Below, in pieces: positions 9,864 through 19,045 of a stretch of 64,000 nucleotides of DNA (position 1 is its first letter; each line of letters starts with the position of its first letter). The position numbers were made by a program, and so were the translations under genes. Source of the stretch: Arthrobacter psychrochitiniphilus (GTDB lineage: Bacteria; Actinomycetota; Actinomycetes; Actinomycetales; Micrococcaceae); NCBI RefSeq assembly GCF_003185915.1, contig NZ_QHLZ01000009.1:62001-126000 (forward strand). The letters are read 5' to 3'. The notes below the pieces were generated by a model. That model had not been told where the DNA came from. It made no database searches and saw nothing but the letters and a program-made list of their open reading frames with translations.

Positions 9864-11930
9864 CTAATCGAGAATTTCGCCCGTGGTCATGTTGACGGCC
9901 GGTGCCTGTGGTTGCTCTTTTTCTTGCGCGGCCACGGTGTTGTGAATGGCCTGAGCGAGCACGGGTCCAATCCCCTTGGCCTGCCCCAGTTCCTCTAACG
10001 AGGCAGCCCGCACCTTCTTCAGAGAGCCAAAGTGTGCCAGAAGGGTTTTCTGCTTGGCTGCACCCAGTCCCGGCACGGTGTCCAGGATTGATGCTGTCAT
10101 GGCTTTGCCGCGTTTGGCGCGGTGGAAGGTGATGGCGAATCGGTGGGCCTCGTCGCGGATGCGTTGCAGCAGGTACAGGCCTTCCGAGGAGCGCGGGAGA
10201 ATGACCGGGAAATCACTCTCGGGAACCCATACCTCTTCCAGCCGCTTGGCCAGGCCAACCACTGCAACATCCGTGATGCCCAGGTCTGCTAGGGCGCGCG
10301 AGGCCGCATTGACTTGGGGCACACCGCCGTCAACAACCACCAGGTTGGGCGGGTAGGCGAACTTGGATTTAGGCGTCTGGGCGGCCATCTCGTCTATCTC
10401 ACCGCCTGGGTCAGCAACAACATCCAGAGCAAGCCCACCAGCGTGAACTAAAGCCCCCGCGCCACCATCATGGCGCTCTAGACCGGCCGCAATTTCACCG
10501 CTAGTCCCCACGGCTTGGGCGCGTAGTTCCTTTTCCGCCAGATAGTTGCGGAAACGCCGCGTGATGACGTCATACATTGAGGCGGTGTCGTCGATCGCGG
10601 CGTCACCGTTGATGGCGAATTTGCGGTATTCGCTCTTCTTGGCCAGACCATCTTCGACCACCACCATGGAGGCCACAACATTGGTGCCTTGGACGTGTGA
10701 GATGTCATAGCACTCGATCCGTAGCAACGGCATAGGCAGTTCAAGGGCTTCCTGCAGCTCTTGCAGCGCGAGTGACCGGGTGGTCAGGTCGCCGGCGCGG
10801 CGGGACTTGTGCAAGATCATGGCCTGGCGCGCATTCGCCTGCACGGTATCCATTAGGGCAGCCTTTTCGCCGCGTTGGGGCACTTTGATGGAGACCTTGC
10901 CTTGGCGCAGCCCTGCGAGCCACTGGGCCAACTCCTCATGGTTTGTGGGCAGCTCAGGCACCAGGATCTGGCGCGGGATGGCACCTTGTTCGGCATCTTC
11001 ACCGCCGTAAACTTGCTGCATGAGATGTTCCCAAAGCTGGGCATCAGTGGCGTCCTCAACTTTTTCAACCACCCAGCCCCGCTGTCCGCGGATGCGTCCA
11101 CCACGGACATAGAAGACTTGGACCGCGGCTTCCAGCTCATCTTGTTCGACGGCGAAAATATCCGCGTTGGTGTCCTCGGTCAGCACCACAGCGTTGCGTT
11201 CAAAGACCTTTTTCAGGGCGATGATGTCATCGCGCAACCGGGCGGCTTGTTCATAGTCGAGCTCGGCCACGGCGGCAGCCATCTTCTTCTCCAACGTGCT
11301 GATGAAGCGTTTGGCTTCTCCGCCCATGAAGTCACAGAAGTCTTGTGCCAGATCCTTATGCTCTTCAACGCTGATGCGGCCAACGCAGGGGGCGGCGCAC
11401 TTGTCGATGTAGCCGAGCAGGCAAGGACGGCCACTGCGCTCGGCACGGCGCAGCACCCCAACACTGCAGCTGCGTACAGGGAAGACGCGCAACAAGGTAT
11501 CCATGGTTTCGCGGATGGCACCCGCCGTGTAGGGCCCGAAGTAGCGGGTTCCTTTGCGCCGTTCCCCACGCATCACCTGCACACGCGGGAACTTTTCACT
11601 CATAGAGACGGCTAGGTAGGGATAGGTTTTATCGTCCCGGAACGCCAGATTGTAGCGGGGGGCGAATTCCTTGATCCACGTGTATTCAAGCTGCAAGGCT
11701 TCCAACTCGCTGCCCACAATGGTCCATTGCACGCTCGCTGCGTGGTGGACCATGGCGTGGGTTTTGGGCAGCAGGGTGGCCGGATTGGCGAAGTAGGAGT
11801 TCAGGCGGGAGCGGAGGTTTTTCGCCTTGCCTACATAGATGATGCGCCCGTGTTCGTCACGGAAGCGGTAAACACCTGGATCCGTGGGGATTTCTCCGGG
11901 TGCGGGCCGGTAAGTTGCTGGATTTGCCAC
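9864..11930 (-). CDS. uvrC: Excinuclease ABC subunit C
   Basis: UvrC makes the dual incisions in nucleotide excision repair with UvrA and UvrB. The 688-residue protein has a GIY-YIG nuclease at residues about 14-95 (GVYRFRDEHGRIIYVGKAKNLRSR in sequence, key Tyr and Arg present). A UVR motif lies near residues 215-250 (LDYEQAARLRDDI). An RNase H-like endonuclease follows from about residue 410 (CYDISHVQG, LVVVDGG), and the C-terminal helix-hairpin-helix is at about 625-680. An Ala/Gly-rich insert of roughly 60 residues (about 470-525) splits the second nuclease domain and makes the protein longer than usual; similar inserts occur in Arthrobacter relatives. The start is the GTG at 11,928-11,930. 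RapZ, YvcK and WhiA follow, as in many Gram-positives. Confidence 0.96.
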   Translation of the reverse strand: MANPATYRPAPGEIPTDPGVYRFRDEHGRIIYVGKAKNLRSRLNSYFANPATLLPKTHAMVHHAASVQWTIVGSELEALQLEYTWIKEFAPRYNLAFRDDKTYPYLAVSMSEKFPRVQVMRGERRKGTRYFGPYTAGAIRETMDTLLRVFPVRSCSVGVLRRAERSGRPCLLGYIDKCAAPCVGRISVEEHKDLAQDFCDFMGGEAKRFISTLEKKMAAAVAELDYEQAARLRDDIIALKKVFERNAVVLTEDTNADIFAVEQDELEAAVQVFYVRGGRIRGQRGWVVEKVEDATDAQLWEHLMQQVYGGEDAEQGAIPRQILVPELPTNHEELAQWLAGLRQGKVSIKVPQRGEKAALMDTVQANARQAMILHKSRRAGDLTTRSLALQELQEALELPMPLLRIECYDISHVQGTNVVASMVVVEDGLAKKSEYRKFAINGDAAIDDTASMYDVITRRFRNYLAEKELRAQAVGTSGEIAAGLERHDGGAGALVHAGGLALDVVADPGGEIDEMAAQTPKSKFAYPPNLVVVDGGVPQVNAASRALADLGITDVAVVGLAKRLEEVWVPESDFPVILPRSSEGLYLLQRIRDEAHRFAITFHRAKRGKAMTASILDTVPGLGAAKQKTLLAHFGSLKKVRAASLEELGQAKGIGPVLAQAIHNTVAAQEKEQPQAPAVNMTTGEILD

Positions 11931-11964
11931 AAGTCCATCCTAGGCGCACGCGAGTACTGTGCGA

Positions 11965-12053
11965 GATACGTGCGAGCGGTGGGAGCAGGCTGGGTGGGCC
12001 CACAGACGCGAGGGCCCCACCACGAGCGCGCGAGCGGTGGGAGCGTCTGGGGA
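11965..12053. repeat. Nested-hairpin repeat behind plsC
   Basis: The element at 11,999-12,053 folds into an outer stem (11,999-12,009 with 12,043-12,052) and an inner stem (12,016-12,021 with 12,036-12,041) around CGAGCGCGCGAGCG, and it touches the plsC stop codon at 12,054. A partial right-hand copy (11,970-11,990) precedes it, so this locus was also tandem. Stem sequences differ from the tpiA element but pairing is kept. Confidence 0.75.
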
Positions 12054-12722
12054 CTATTCGATGCTGGGGCTCTGGTTGTACTTGGGGCTGCGTTCTTGGC
12101 TAGTCAGTTCAGCAATGGCGTCCATGATGGTGTCGGTTACCAGGCGGCGCGCCGGAAGGGAATGGTCCGGCCCGGTCTTCTCAAAGTACAGCGGTTTGCC
12201 GAACCGCAGCGTGAACCGTGCGGGCCGGAAGCCTTTGCTGCCGGCGGGTTGCAGTTTTTCGGTGCCGATAATCCCTACGGGCACCACGGGGGCACCTGTG
12301 GTGAGAGCCAGCCAGCCCACACCGGTTCGGCCGCGGTACAAAATGCCGTCACGTGAGCGGGTGCCCTCGGGGTAGATGCCCACGCCTTCATTGCGACCCA
12401 GGATTTCCAGAAGTGTTTTGAGCGCCTGCACGCTCGCAGCTTGTTCCCCGCGTTCCACAGGGATGGAATTCACTGACTCGAAGAAGGACTTCATGAGTTT
12501 GCCCTTGACGCCCTTGCCCGTGAAATATTCAGCCTTGGCGAAGAAAGATACGGGACGCGGGGTCAGTGCCTGCACAATGACCGAGTCGAAGAAGGAGAGG
12601 TGGTTGGGTGCCACAATGAAAGGCCCGTCCTTGGGCACATTGTCCAGGCCTTCAACCGTGGGGCGGCACAGGGTGGCGATGGTGCCGCGCGTCAGAAGAC
12701 GGGTTGCGTCATACAGCGCCAT
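12054..12722 (-). CDS. 1-acyl-sn-glycerol-3-phosphate acyltransferase (PlsC family)
   Basis: The 222-residue protein belongs to the PlsC family, which acylates lysophosphatidic acid to phosphatidic acid at the membrane. Motif I is NHLSFFD (residues about 40-46) with the catalytic His and Asp. Motif II lies around FFAKAEYF, motif III is YPEGTRSRDG (about 117-126) and motif IV is VPVGIIG. There is no clear signal peptide and only weak hydrophobic segments. I start at the ATG at 12,720-12,722, which overlaps the end of the HAD gene by 14 bases, so the two are coupled. Whether it is the main PlsC of the cell or a paralogue is not visible. Confidence 0.88.
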   Translation of the reverse strand: MALYDATRLLTRGTIATLCRPTVEGLDNVPKDGPFIVAPNHLSFFDSVIVQALTPRPVSFFAKAEYFTGKGVKGKLMKSFFESVNSIPVERGEQAASVQALKTLLEILGRNEGVGIYPEGTRSRDGILYRGRTGVGWLALTTGAPVVPVGIIGTEKLQPAGSKGFRPARFTLRFGKPLYFEKTGPDHSLPARRLVTDTIMDAIAELTSQERSPKYNQSPSIE

Positions 12723-13530
12723 GGCCGGCCTCCTTGGCTGCATTTGTGCCGGACAGTTGGGCGGCTAGTTCCTCTGCGGAATGTACGACGGCGGCAACTC
12801 CTGCCGCTTCCAGCTCGCCTTCGGCGGCAAACCCCCAGGCGACGCCAATGCAGTTAATGCCGTTGCTGCTGGCACCGTGCACGTCCTGGTGCCTGTCCCC
12901 CACCATGATGGCGTCCACAACAGCGCTGGTATTCAAGTCAGTGCCGGTATTCAAGTCTGTGCCGGGGATGGCATCCAGCGCAGCAAAAGCGGCGCTGTCC
13001 GCCAGCGCTGCGGCAATGATTTCTGCCTTGCCCGCCCGGTAGTCGGGGTCTCCCGGCCTCAGGTTTTCGTCACTATGGGACCCGCGGATGATGTGAAAAT
13101 ATGTGTCGAGTCCGTGGAGGGCCAGCAGTTCCTTGGCCAGCGGCTCGGGTTTTTGCGTGGCTACGGCGAGGTAGACGCCAGCGTCTTTTAGTTGCGCCAG
13201 AAGGTTCTCGATGCCCGCATACACCACGGACATGGCCATACCGTGTTCCATGTACCAACCGCGGTAGACGGCAATGACCTCGTCAACGTGCTCGTGAGGA
13301 ACACCCAGAAAATTGATGAGCCCGTCAGCAAGTTTGGGCCCGATCATCGACTTGAGCACGTCGGGGCCAGGAACCGGCAACCCCTTTGCTGCCAGAGCAT
13401 ATTCCAAACCGCCGGTGATGCCTCCTGCGGGGTCCACAAGGGTTCCGTCAAGGTCAAAGAGGACCACCGAGGGCAGGCGTTGACGTTGGATGACCATATT
13501 TATGGCAGGGGTTACTGTACTCACGTCCAT
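12709..13530 (-). CDS. HAD-superfamily phosphatase (phosphoglycolate phosphatase-like)
   Basis: This 273-residue protein is a HAD hydrolase of the Gph/PpaX type with an alpha-helical cap. The catalytic motif is FDLDGTLVD (residues about 25-33), motif II is VATQKPEPLA with the Thr, and the acidic motif is MVGDRHQDVHGA. It should remove phosphate from a small metabolite in the cytoplasm; phosphoglycolate is only the family default. Just before the acidic motif there is a tandem GTDLNT duplication, caused by an 18-bp direct repeat, in a segment that relatives are not expected to need. It overlaps plsC and lies 74 bases behind uvrA. Confidence 0.85.
   Translation of the reverse strand: MDVSTVTPAINMVIQRQRLPSVVLFDLDGTLVDPAGGITGGLEYALAAKGLPVPGPDVLKSMIGPKLADGLINFLGVPHEHVDEVIAVYRGWYMEHGMAMSVVYAGIENLLAQLKDAGVYLAVATQKPEPLAKELLALHGLDTYFHIIRGSHSDENLRPGDPDYRAGKAEIIAAALADSAAFAALDAIPGTDLNTGTDLNTSAVVDAIMVGDRHQDVHGASSNGINCIGVAWGFAAEGELEAAGVAAVVHSAEELAAQLSGTNAAKEAGHGAV
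12929..12964. repeat. In-frame 18-bp tandem duplication in the HAD gene
   Basis: Two adjacent 18-base units, 12,929-12,946 and 12,947-12,964 (GTATTCAAGTCNGTGCCG), differ at one base. They add six residues (DLNTGT) to a surface-type linker without breaking the frame. Confidence 0.9.
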
Positions 13531-13604
13531 AGTTTCTCACGACCCCACCCCGCAGGGCCGCATCCATGCACCTGCGGGCATATCTTCAGGTGCGGGCGCC
13601 CGCC

Positions 13605-16538
13605 TTAGAGAACTTCGCGCAGGAAGGTTGCCGTGTAACTGGTCTCACTCTTGGCAACCTTTTCAGGGCTGCCCGTGGCCACCACCTTGCCGCCACCGGT
13701 GCCGCCGTCGGGGCCCAGATCCACAATCCAGTCAGCGCTTTTAATAACATCCAAGTTGTGTTCAATGACAATGACGGTGTTGCCCTTGTCCACCAGCCCC
13801 TGCAGCACGAGCAAGAGTTTGCGGATGTCCTCAAAGTGCAGGCCAGTGGTGGGCTCGTCCAGCACATAAATACTGCGCCCGTTGGAGCGCTTCTGCAACT
13901 CTGCCGCCAGCTTCACTCGCTGCGCTTCACCGCCGGAAAGCGTAGTGGAGGCCTGCCCCAGCCGCACATAACCCAGGCCGACGTCGACCAGGGTACGCAG
14001 GTGCCGGGCGATGGGCGTGAATGCGGCAAAGAACTCTGCACCCTCCTCGATGGGCATGTTCAGCACATCGGCAATGGACTTGCCCTTGTAGTGCACCTCG
14101 AGAGTTTCGCGGTTGTAGCGGGCGCCGTGGCACACTTCGCAAGGAACGTACACATCCGGCAGGAAGTTCATTTCGATCTTCAACGTGCCGTCACCCGTGC
14201 AGGCCTCGCAGCGCCCGCCTTTGACGTTGAAGGAGAACCGGCCGGGCTGGTAGCCGCGCATCTTGGATTCGTTGGTCTCAGCGAAAAGCTTGCGGATGTT
14301 ATCAAATACGCCTGTGTAAGTGGCAGGGTTGGAGCGCGGCGTGCGCCCGATGGGGCTCTGGTCAACATGGACCACCTTATCGAGGTGTTCCAGGCCATCG
14401 ATGCGCAGGTGCCGCCCGGCAACCTGCTTGGCGCCGTTGAGCTTGGTGGCCAGCACCTTGTACAGGATCTCGTTGACCAGCGTTGACTTGCCGGAGCCAC
14501 TGACACCGGTGACAGCCGTCAGCACACCCAGCGGGAACTTCACATCAATGTTGAGCAGGTTGTTCTCCCGTGCACCCACCACGGCAAGTTCCCGTGATTT
14601 GTCATACTTGCGCCGCTTGGCGGGCAAGGCAATGGACTTGCGCCCAGACAGGTAGTCACCGGTCAGGGAGCGGGTGTTCGCGAGAAGATCGGGCAGGGAC
14701 CCTGAATGCACCACTTCGCCACCGTGCTCACCGGCGCCGGGGCCAATGTCCACGATCCAGTCGGCTTCCTTGATGGTGTCCTCATCGTGTTCCACAACAA
14801 TGAGCGTATTTCCGAGGTCGCGCAACCTGGTGAGCGTTTCAATGAGGCGGCGGTTATCGCGCTGGTGCAGTCCAATGGAGGGCTCATCCAAAACGTAGAG
14901 CACACCCACCAGTCCGGAGCCGATCTGGGTGGCTAGGCGGATGCGCTGGGCTTCGCCGCCGGAGAGGGTGGCTGAGGCGCGTTCCAGGTTCAGGTATTCC
15001 AAACCCACATCCAGCAGGAACTTCAGCCGGGCCTGGATTTCCTTCAGCACCTGGCTGGCGATCCGCGCTTCGCGACCAGTCAAGACCAGGTTGGAGAGGA
15101 AGTCAAAGCAGTCGCGCATGGACAGGGCGCAGACTTCGGCAATGTTCTTCTCGTTGATCAGCACAGAGAGGGAAGCCGGGTTAAGGCGCGCACCACCGCA
15201 GGCAGGGCACGGGATTTGGCGCATGTACTCTTCGTAGCGGTCACGGGCCGAATCCGATTCGGTCTCCATGTGTTTGCGCTGAATATACTGGACGGCACCT
15301 TCAAAGCCGGTGCTGTATTTGCGTTCGCGGCCAAAGCGGTTCTTGTACTGAACCACCACCTTGTGGTCCTTGCCGTACAGGATGGCTGTGCGTGAGGCGG
15401 TATCGAGCTTGTTCCACGGGGTCTCCATCTTGAAATCCAGCTCCGTGGCCAGACCTTCAAGGAGTCTGTTCCAGTATTCGGTGGTGGCAGTACCCAGCGA
15501 CCACGGCGCAATGGCGCCTTCGCGCAAGGACAGGAACGGGTTGGGAACCACCAGTTCCTCGTCCACCTCCAGCTTGGTACCAATACCGCTACACGCGCTG
15601 CAGGCACCAAAGGGGTTGTTGAAGGAGAAGGATCGTGGTTCAATCTCGTCGATGGCCAGCGGGTGTTCGTTGGGGCAGGCCAGGTTCTCTGAGAAGGAAC
15701 GGATCCGTCCGGCGTCGCCTTCCTCTAGATCCACAAGTTCCACCAAGACCCGGCCGTCAGCTAGCCCCAGCGCAGTTTCCACAGAGTCCGTGAGGCGCTG
15801 CTGGATGCCATCCTTAACCACCAGACGGTCCACTACCACCTCAATGGTGTGTTTGAAGGTCTTCTTCAGTTTGGGCGGCTCGCTGAGCTGAATTTGCTCA
15901 CCGTCCACCTTGGCCCGGGAGTATCCCTTGGCGGTGAGCTCCCGGAACAACTCCACGAACTCGCCCTTGCGGTCCCGCACCACGGGGGCCAGAACCTGAA
16001 AGCGGGTGCCTTCTGCCATCTCAAGGAGTTGGTCAACAATCTGCTGCGGTGTCTGCTTCGCAATGGGTTCCCCACAGACGGGGCAGTGCGGGGTACCCAC
16101 ACGCGCCCAGAGCAGACGCATGTAGTCATAGATCTCGGTAATGGTGCCCACGGTGGACCGCGGGTTTTTCGAGGTGGACTTTTGGTCAATGGACACGGCC
16201 GGGGAAAGGCCTTCAATGAAGTCAACATCGGGCTTGTCCACCTGCCCCAGGAACTGCCGGGCATAGGCTGAAAGTGACTCAACGTAGCGGCGCTGACCTT
16301 CAGCAAAAATGGTGTCGAAAGCCAGTGAGGATTTACCCGAACCGGAAAGGCCCGTGAAGACGATCATGGCGTCGCGGGGCAGATCCACGTCAATGTTGCG
16401 CAGGTTGTTCTCCCTGGCGCCTTTCACGATCAGGCGCGAGAGATCCGGCCGCTTGGGCGCAGCTACCTTAGCTGGGCCGCCAGGGGCTTCAGTACTTACA
16501 GGGGTTACTGGGGTTTCTGGGGTTACAGACTGGGCCAT
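13605..16538 (-). CDS. uvrA: Excinuclease ABC subunit A
   Basis: UvrA is the damage-scanning ATPase of nucleotide excision repair and loads UvrB on DNA. The 977-residue protein has two ABC ATPase halves: the first Walker A is GLSGSGKSS near residue 66, the second is GVSGSGKST near residue 680. Both signature motifs ([12 protein letters not shown] and [12 protein letters not shown]) and both Walker B motifs ([20 protein letters not shown]) are present. Zinc-binding CxxC pairs occur at CPVCGEP, ACSACSG and CEACTGDGT with CEVCHG. I start at the ATG at 16,536-16,538, preceded by GAAGGA; the GTG nine codons upstream lacks a good ribosome site. A LexA-type box lies about 120 bases upstream, so SOS induction is likely. 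Confidence 0.97.
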   Translation of the reverse strand: MAQSVTPETPVTPVSTEAPGGPAKVAAPKRPDLSRLIVKGARENNLRNIDVDLPRDAMIVFTGLSGSGKSSLAFDTIFAEGQRRYVESLSAYARQFLGQVDKPDVDFIEGLSPAVSIDQKSTSKNPRSTVGTITEIYDYMRLLWARVGTPHCPVCGEPIAKQTPQQIVDQLLEMAEGTRFQVLAPVVRDRKGEFVELFRELTAKGYSRAKVDGEQIQLSEPPKLKKTFKHTIEVVVDRLVVKDGIQQRLTDSVETALGLADGRVLVELVDLEEGDAGRIRSFSENLACPNEHPLAIDEIEPRSFSFNNPFGACSACSGIGTKLEVDEELVVPNPFLSLREGAIAPWSLGTATTEYWNRLLEGLATELDFKMETPWNKLDTASRTAILYGKDHKVVVQYKNRFGRERKYSTGFEGAVQYIQRKHMETESDSARDRYEEYMRQIPCPACGGARLNPASLSVLINEKNIAEVCALSMRDCFDFLSNLVLTGREARIASQVLKEIQARLKFLLDVGLEYLNLERASATLSGGEAQRIRLATQIGSGLVGVLYVLDEPSIGLHQRDNRRLIETLTRLRDLGNTLIVVEHDEDTIKEADWIVDIGPGAGEHGGEVVHSGSLPDLLANTRSLTGDYLSGRKSIALPAKRRKYDKSRELAVVGARENNLLNIDVKFPLGVLTAVTGVSGSGKSTLVNEILYKVLATKLNGAKQVAGRHLRIDGLEHLDKVVHVDQSPIGRTPRSNPATYTGVFDNIRKLFAETNESKMRGYQPGRFSFNVKGGRCEACTGDGTLKIEMNFLPDVYVPCEVCHGARYNRETLEVHYKGKSIADVLNMPIEEGAEFFAAFTPIARHLRTLVDVGLGYVRLGQASTTLSGGEAQRVKLAAELQKRSNGRSIYVLDEPTTGLHFEDIRKLLLVLQGLVDKGNTVIVIEHNLDVIKSADWIVDLGPDGGTGGGKVVATGSPEKVAKSETSYTATFLREVL

Positions 16539-16652
16539 TGTTTCCTTCACATCACTGGCTGCCACACCGTCAGCGGCCGCCTCTCACGCTTGGCCGTCCG
16601 CAGTGCGCTCACAACAGGGCCGCGAGTCCGGCGCACGTTGCTTTCACTCATT

Positions 16653-16675
16653 AGTATAATCGAAAGTTCGTTCGA
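16653..16675 (-). promoter_or_regulatory. LexA/SOS box and -10 element upstream of uvrA
   Basis: TCGAAAGTTCGTTCGA at 16,660-16,675 fits the actinobacterial SOS box TCGAAC-N4-GTTCGA at 11 of 12 fixed positions. A TATACT hexamer on the minus strand (16,653-16,658) lies directly downstream of it and could be the -10 of the uvrA promoter, so bound LexA would block it. No convincing -35 is visible. Confidence 0.75.
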
Positions 16676-16727
16676 ACGCGCGCCCGGGTCCGGCCCGGTT
16701 TCCGCCCGCTTCTAGAGTTTTGGTGGG

Positions 16728-17111
16728 CTAGCTGCGCTCCAGGGCAGCCGTGAGAATACGCAGCGCCTTGGCGTGAGAGACACCCAGCTCACGCACGACG
16801 GCGGCGAAGGCCTCCGCGGCTTCCGCCACCTGGGCGGCAATCTTGTCCCCGCCGGAGGCGATGGCTGTGCCACTGCGTCCAGCTGTGAGAACAATGCCGG
16901 CCTGCTCAAGTTCGCGGTAAGCACGGGCCACGGTGTTCGCTGCTACACCCAGATCTGTTGCCAGTGCCCGCACCGAGGGGAGCTTGGTCCCGACCGCGAG
17001 GTCACCCGAGGACGCCAGGTCCAGAATCCGGAGCCGAACCTGTTCAAAGGGCGGCACCGTCGATTCCGTATCCAGGCGCCACCGGTGCATCAAAATATCC
17101 ATGGAATTCAC
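16728..17111 (-). CDS. GntR-family transcriptional regulator (YtrA-like)
   Basis: The 127-residue protein is a short GntR regulator of the YtrA type. A winged helix covers residues about 15-80 (PPFEQVRLRILDL, LPSVRALATDLGVAANTVARAYREL in sequence). Only a small helical tail of about 45 residues follows, with no large ligand domain. YtrA regulators usually sit with ABC transporters and repress them. Here the GTG start (17,109-17,111) overlaps the stop of the preceding exporter gene by four bases (GTGA), with GAGGTGA upstream, so it is the last gene of the exporter operon and probably controls it. An ATG three codons in is a weaker alternative start. Confidence 0.88.
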   Translation of the reverse strand: MNSMDILMHRWRLDTESTVPPFEQVRLRILDLASSGDLAVGTKLPSVRALATDLGVAANTVARAYRELEQAGIVLTAGRSGTAIASGGDKIAAQVAEAAEAFAAVVRELGVSHAKALRILTAALERS

Positions 17112-19045
17112 GTCTGACTCACCTCTTCGACCAACGGTTCACCAAATTGGCTCATGTATAGATCGTAGTAGAATCCTTGGCCCGCCAAAAGCTGTTCATG
17201 GCTGCCTTGTTCAATGATTTCTCCGTGGTTCATGACCAAGATCAGATCCGCGTCGCGAATCGTGGAGAGCCGGTGGGCAATGACAAAACTCGTCCGGTTG
17301 GCGCGAAGCCTGTTCATGGCTTGGCGGATCATGACCTCGGTGCGGGTATCAACCGAGCTCGTGGCCTCGTCCAGAATCAAAATTCCCGGATTGGCGATCC
17401 AGGCACGGGCTATGGTCATGAGCTGGCGTTGACCCTGACTGAGCCCGCCGCCGTCGTCGGTCAACACCGTGTCATAGCCATCGGGCAAAGATCGCACAAA
17501 ATGGTCAACATGGGTGGCCTCGGCAGCTTCCTGGATCTCTGCGTCAGTGGCGTCGAGCTTGCCGTAGGCCAGGTTGTCCCTGATGGTTCCGCCAAACAGC
17601 CACGCGTCTTGCAAGACCATGCCGAATTGGCTGCGCAGGTCATCGCGCGTTAAGTGGGCGGTGTTGACCCCGTCCACGGTGATAGTGCCGGAATCAATTT
17701 CATAGAAACGCATGAGCAGGTTCACCAGCGTGGTTTTTCCAGCACCTGTGGGACCCACTATTGCCACTGTCTCGCCCGGCTCAGCCACCAGGGAAAGATC
17801 CTTAATCAAGGGCTCCTGCGGGTTGTAGGCGAAGTTGACATGCTCGAAGACGACGCGGCCGGCTGCGTTGCCGAGCTTGGCCGCCGGGCTGTGGTCCGGG
17901 CGTTGCTCCTTCGCATCCAGCAGCTCAAAGACGCGTTCGGCAGAGGCCACCCCGGATTGTAGGAGGTTGATCATGCTGGCAAGTTGGGCCATGGGCTGAC
18001 TGAACTGGCGTGAGTACTGGATGAATGCCTGAACACTGCCAATGGTCAGCGTTCCCTGAGCAACCTGAATACCGCCAAGCACGGCCACCACCACATAGTT
18101 CAGGTTGGCCACAAAGTTGGTGCTGGGCATGATGATCCCGGAAATGAACTGCGCCTTGGCGCTGGACTCGTAGAGGTAGTCATTAGTAACCCGGAACTTT
18201 TCAATCGCCGCTTCCTGCTGGCCGAAGGCCTTGACAATCTCGTGGCCGGTAAACATCTCCTCAACGTGGCCGTTCAAATCGCCCGTACTTTTCCACTGTG
18301 CGGCGAACTGTACCTGCGAGCGCTTGGCGATCAAGACGGTCAGGATGGCGATGATGGGCACCGTCAGTAAGGAGATGCCGGCCAGGATCGGGGAGATGGA
18401 GAACATCATGCCCAGTACCCCAAAGACCGTCAGGACGGCTATGAGGATCTGGGTCAGTGTCTGGTTGAGGGTTTGGGCGAAGTTGTCAATGTCATTAGTG
18501 ACGCGGGAAAGCACGTCTCCTCGGGATTCTTGTTGGAAGTGTGACATGGGGAGGCGGTCCAGCTTGTCCTCGATGTCTCGGCGGAGACGGTACATGGCAC
18601 GTTGGACAATGCCCGTGGTCATGTAGCCCTGGGACCAGTTGAAGAAGAACGCGGTTACGTAGAGGGAGAGGACAACCATGAGGATGGCGCCGAGTGCGGC
18701 TAGGTCCATGCCTTGTCCAGGGACAACGTTCATGGCGCTGAGCATGTCAGCTAGTTGCCCTTGTCCGCTGGCCCGTAGTTGCTCCACAGCTTGGGCCTTG
18801 GTGGTGCCGGCCGGAAATTGTTGGAGCATCTTGCCCACAACGCCGTCAAAGATGATGTCTGTTGCGTTGCCGAGGATCTTCGGCGCCACCACTGAGAGGG
18901 CGACGGAGATGGCGGCCAACAGCAAGACAAAGGCGATGCGCATCTTATCTGGTGCCATGAGGCCCAGAATTCTTTTCAGGCTGGGCCCGAAGGACAGTGC
19001 TTTTTGTGGAGGGCCGCCACCGCGGCCGCCTCGCATCATGCTCAT
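17108..19045 (-). CDS. ABC exporter subunit with consensus ATPase site
   Basis: This 645-residue half-transporter has six membrane helices (residues about 35-350) followed by an ATPase domain. Walker A is GPTGAGKTT (about 432-440), Walker B is ILILDEATSSVD with the catalytic Glu, and the switch histidine is in IAHRLSTI. Its signature loop is LSQGQRQ instead of LSGGQ. The upstream neighbour has the opposite pattern, so the two should form a heterodimer like TM287/288, BmrCD or LmrCD, with one hydrolytic and one degenerate site. Substrates are unknown; drugs or lipids are typical. The N-terminus is Met/Gly/Arg-rich (MSMMRGGRGGG). The ATG overlaps the partner stop by four bases. Confidence 0.9.
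   Translation of the reverse strand: MSMMRGGRGGGPPQKALSFGPSLKRILGLMAPDKMRIAFVLLLAAISVALSVVAPKILGNATDIIFDGVVGKMLQQFPAGTTKAQAVEQLRASGQGQLADMLSAMNVVPGQGMDLAALGAILMVVLSLYVTAFFFNWSQGYMTTGIVQRAMYRLRRDIEDKLDRLPMSHFQQESRGDVLSRVTNDIDNFAQTLNQTLTQILIAVLTVFGVLGMMFSISPILAGISLLTVPIIAILTVLIAKRSQVQFAAQWKSTGDLNGHVEEMFTGHEIVKAFGQQEAAIEKFRVTNDYLYESSAKAQFISGIIMPSTNFVANLNYVVVAVLGGIQVAQGTLTIGSVQAFIQYSRQFSQPMAQLASMINLLQSGVASAERVFELLDAKEQRPDHSPAAKLGNAAGRVVFEHVNFAYNPQEPLIKDLSLVAEPGETVAIVGPTGAGKTTLVNLLMRFYEIDSGTITVDGVNTAHLTRDDLRSQFGMVLQDAWLFGGTIRDNLAYGKLDATDAEIQEAAEATHVDHFVRSLPDGYDTVLTDDGGGLSQGQRQLMTIARAWIANPGILILDEATSSVDTRTEVMIRQAMNRLRANRTSFVIAHRLSTIRDADLILVMNHGEIIEQGSHEQLLAGQGFYYDLYMSQFGEPLVEEVSQT

Noticed and set aside
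13566..14486. Long plus-strand open frame of 306 codons opposite uvrA
   Set aside because: It is the antisense shadow of the uvrA C-terminal half; no family features or ribosome site.
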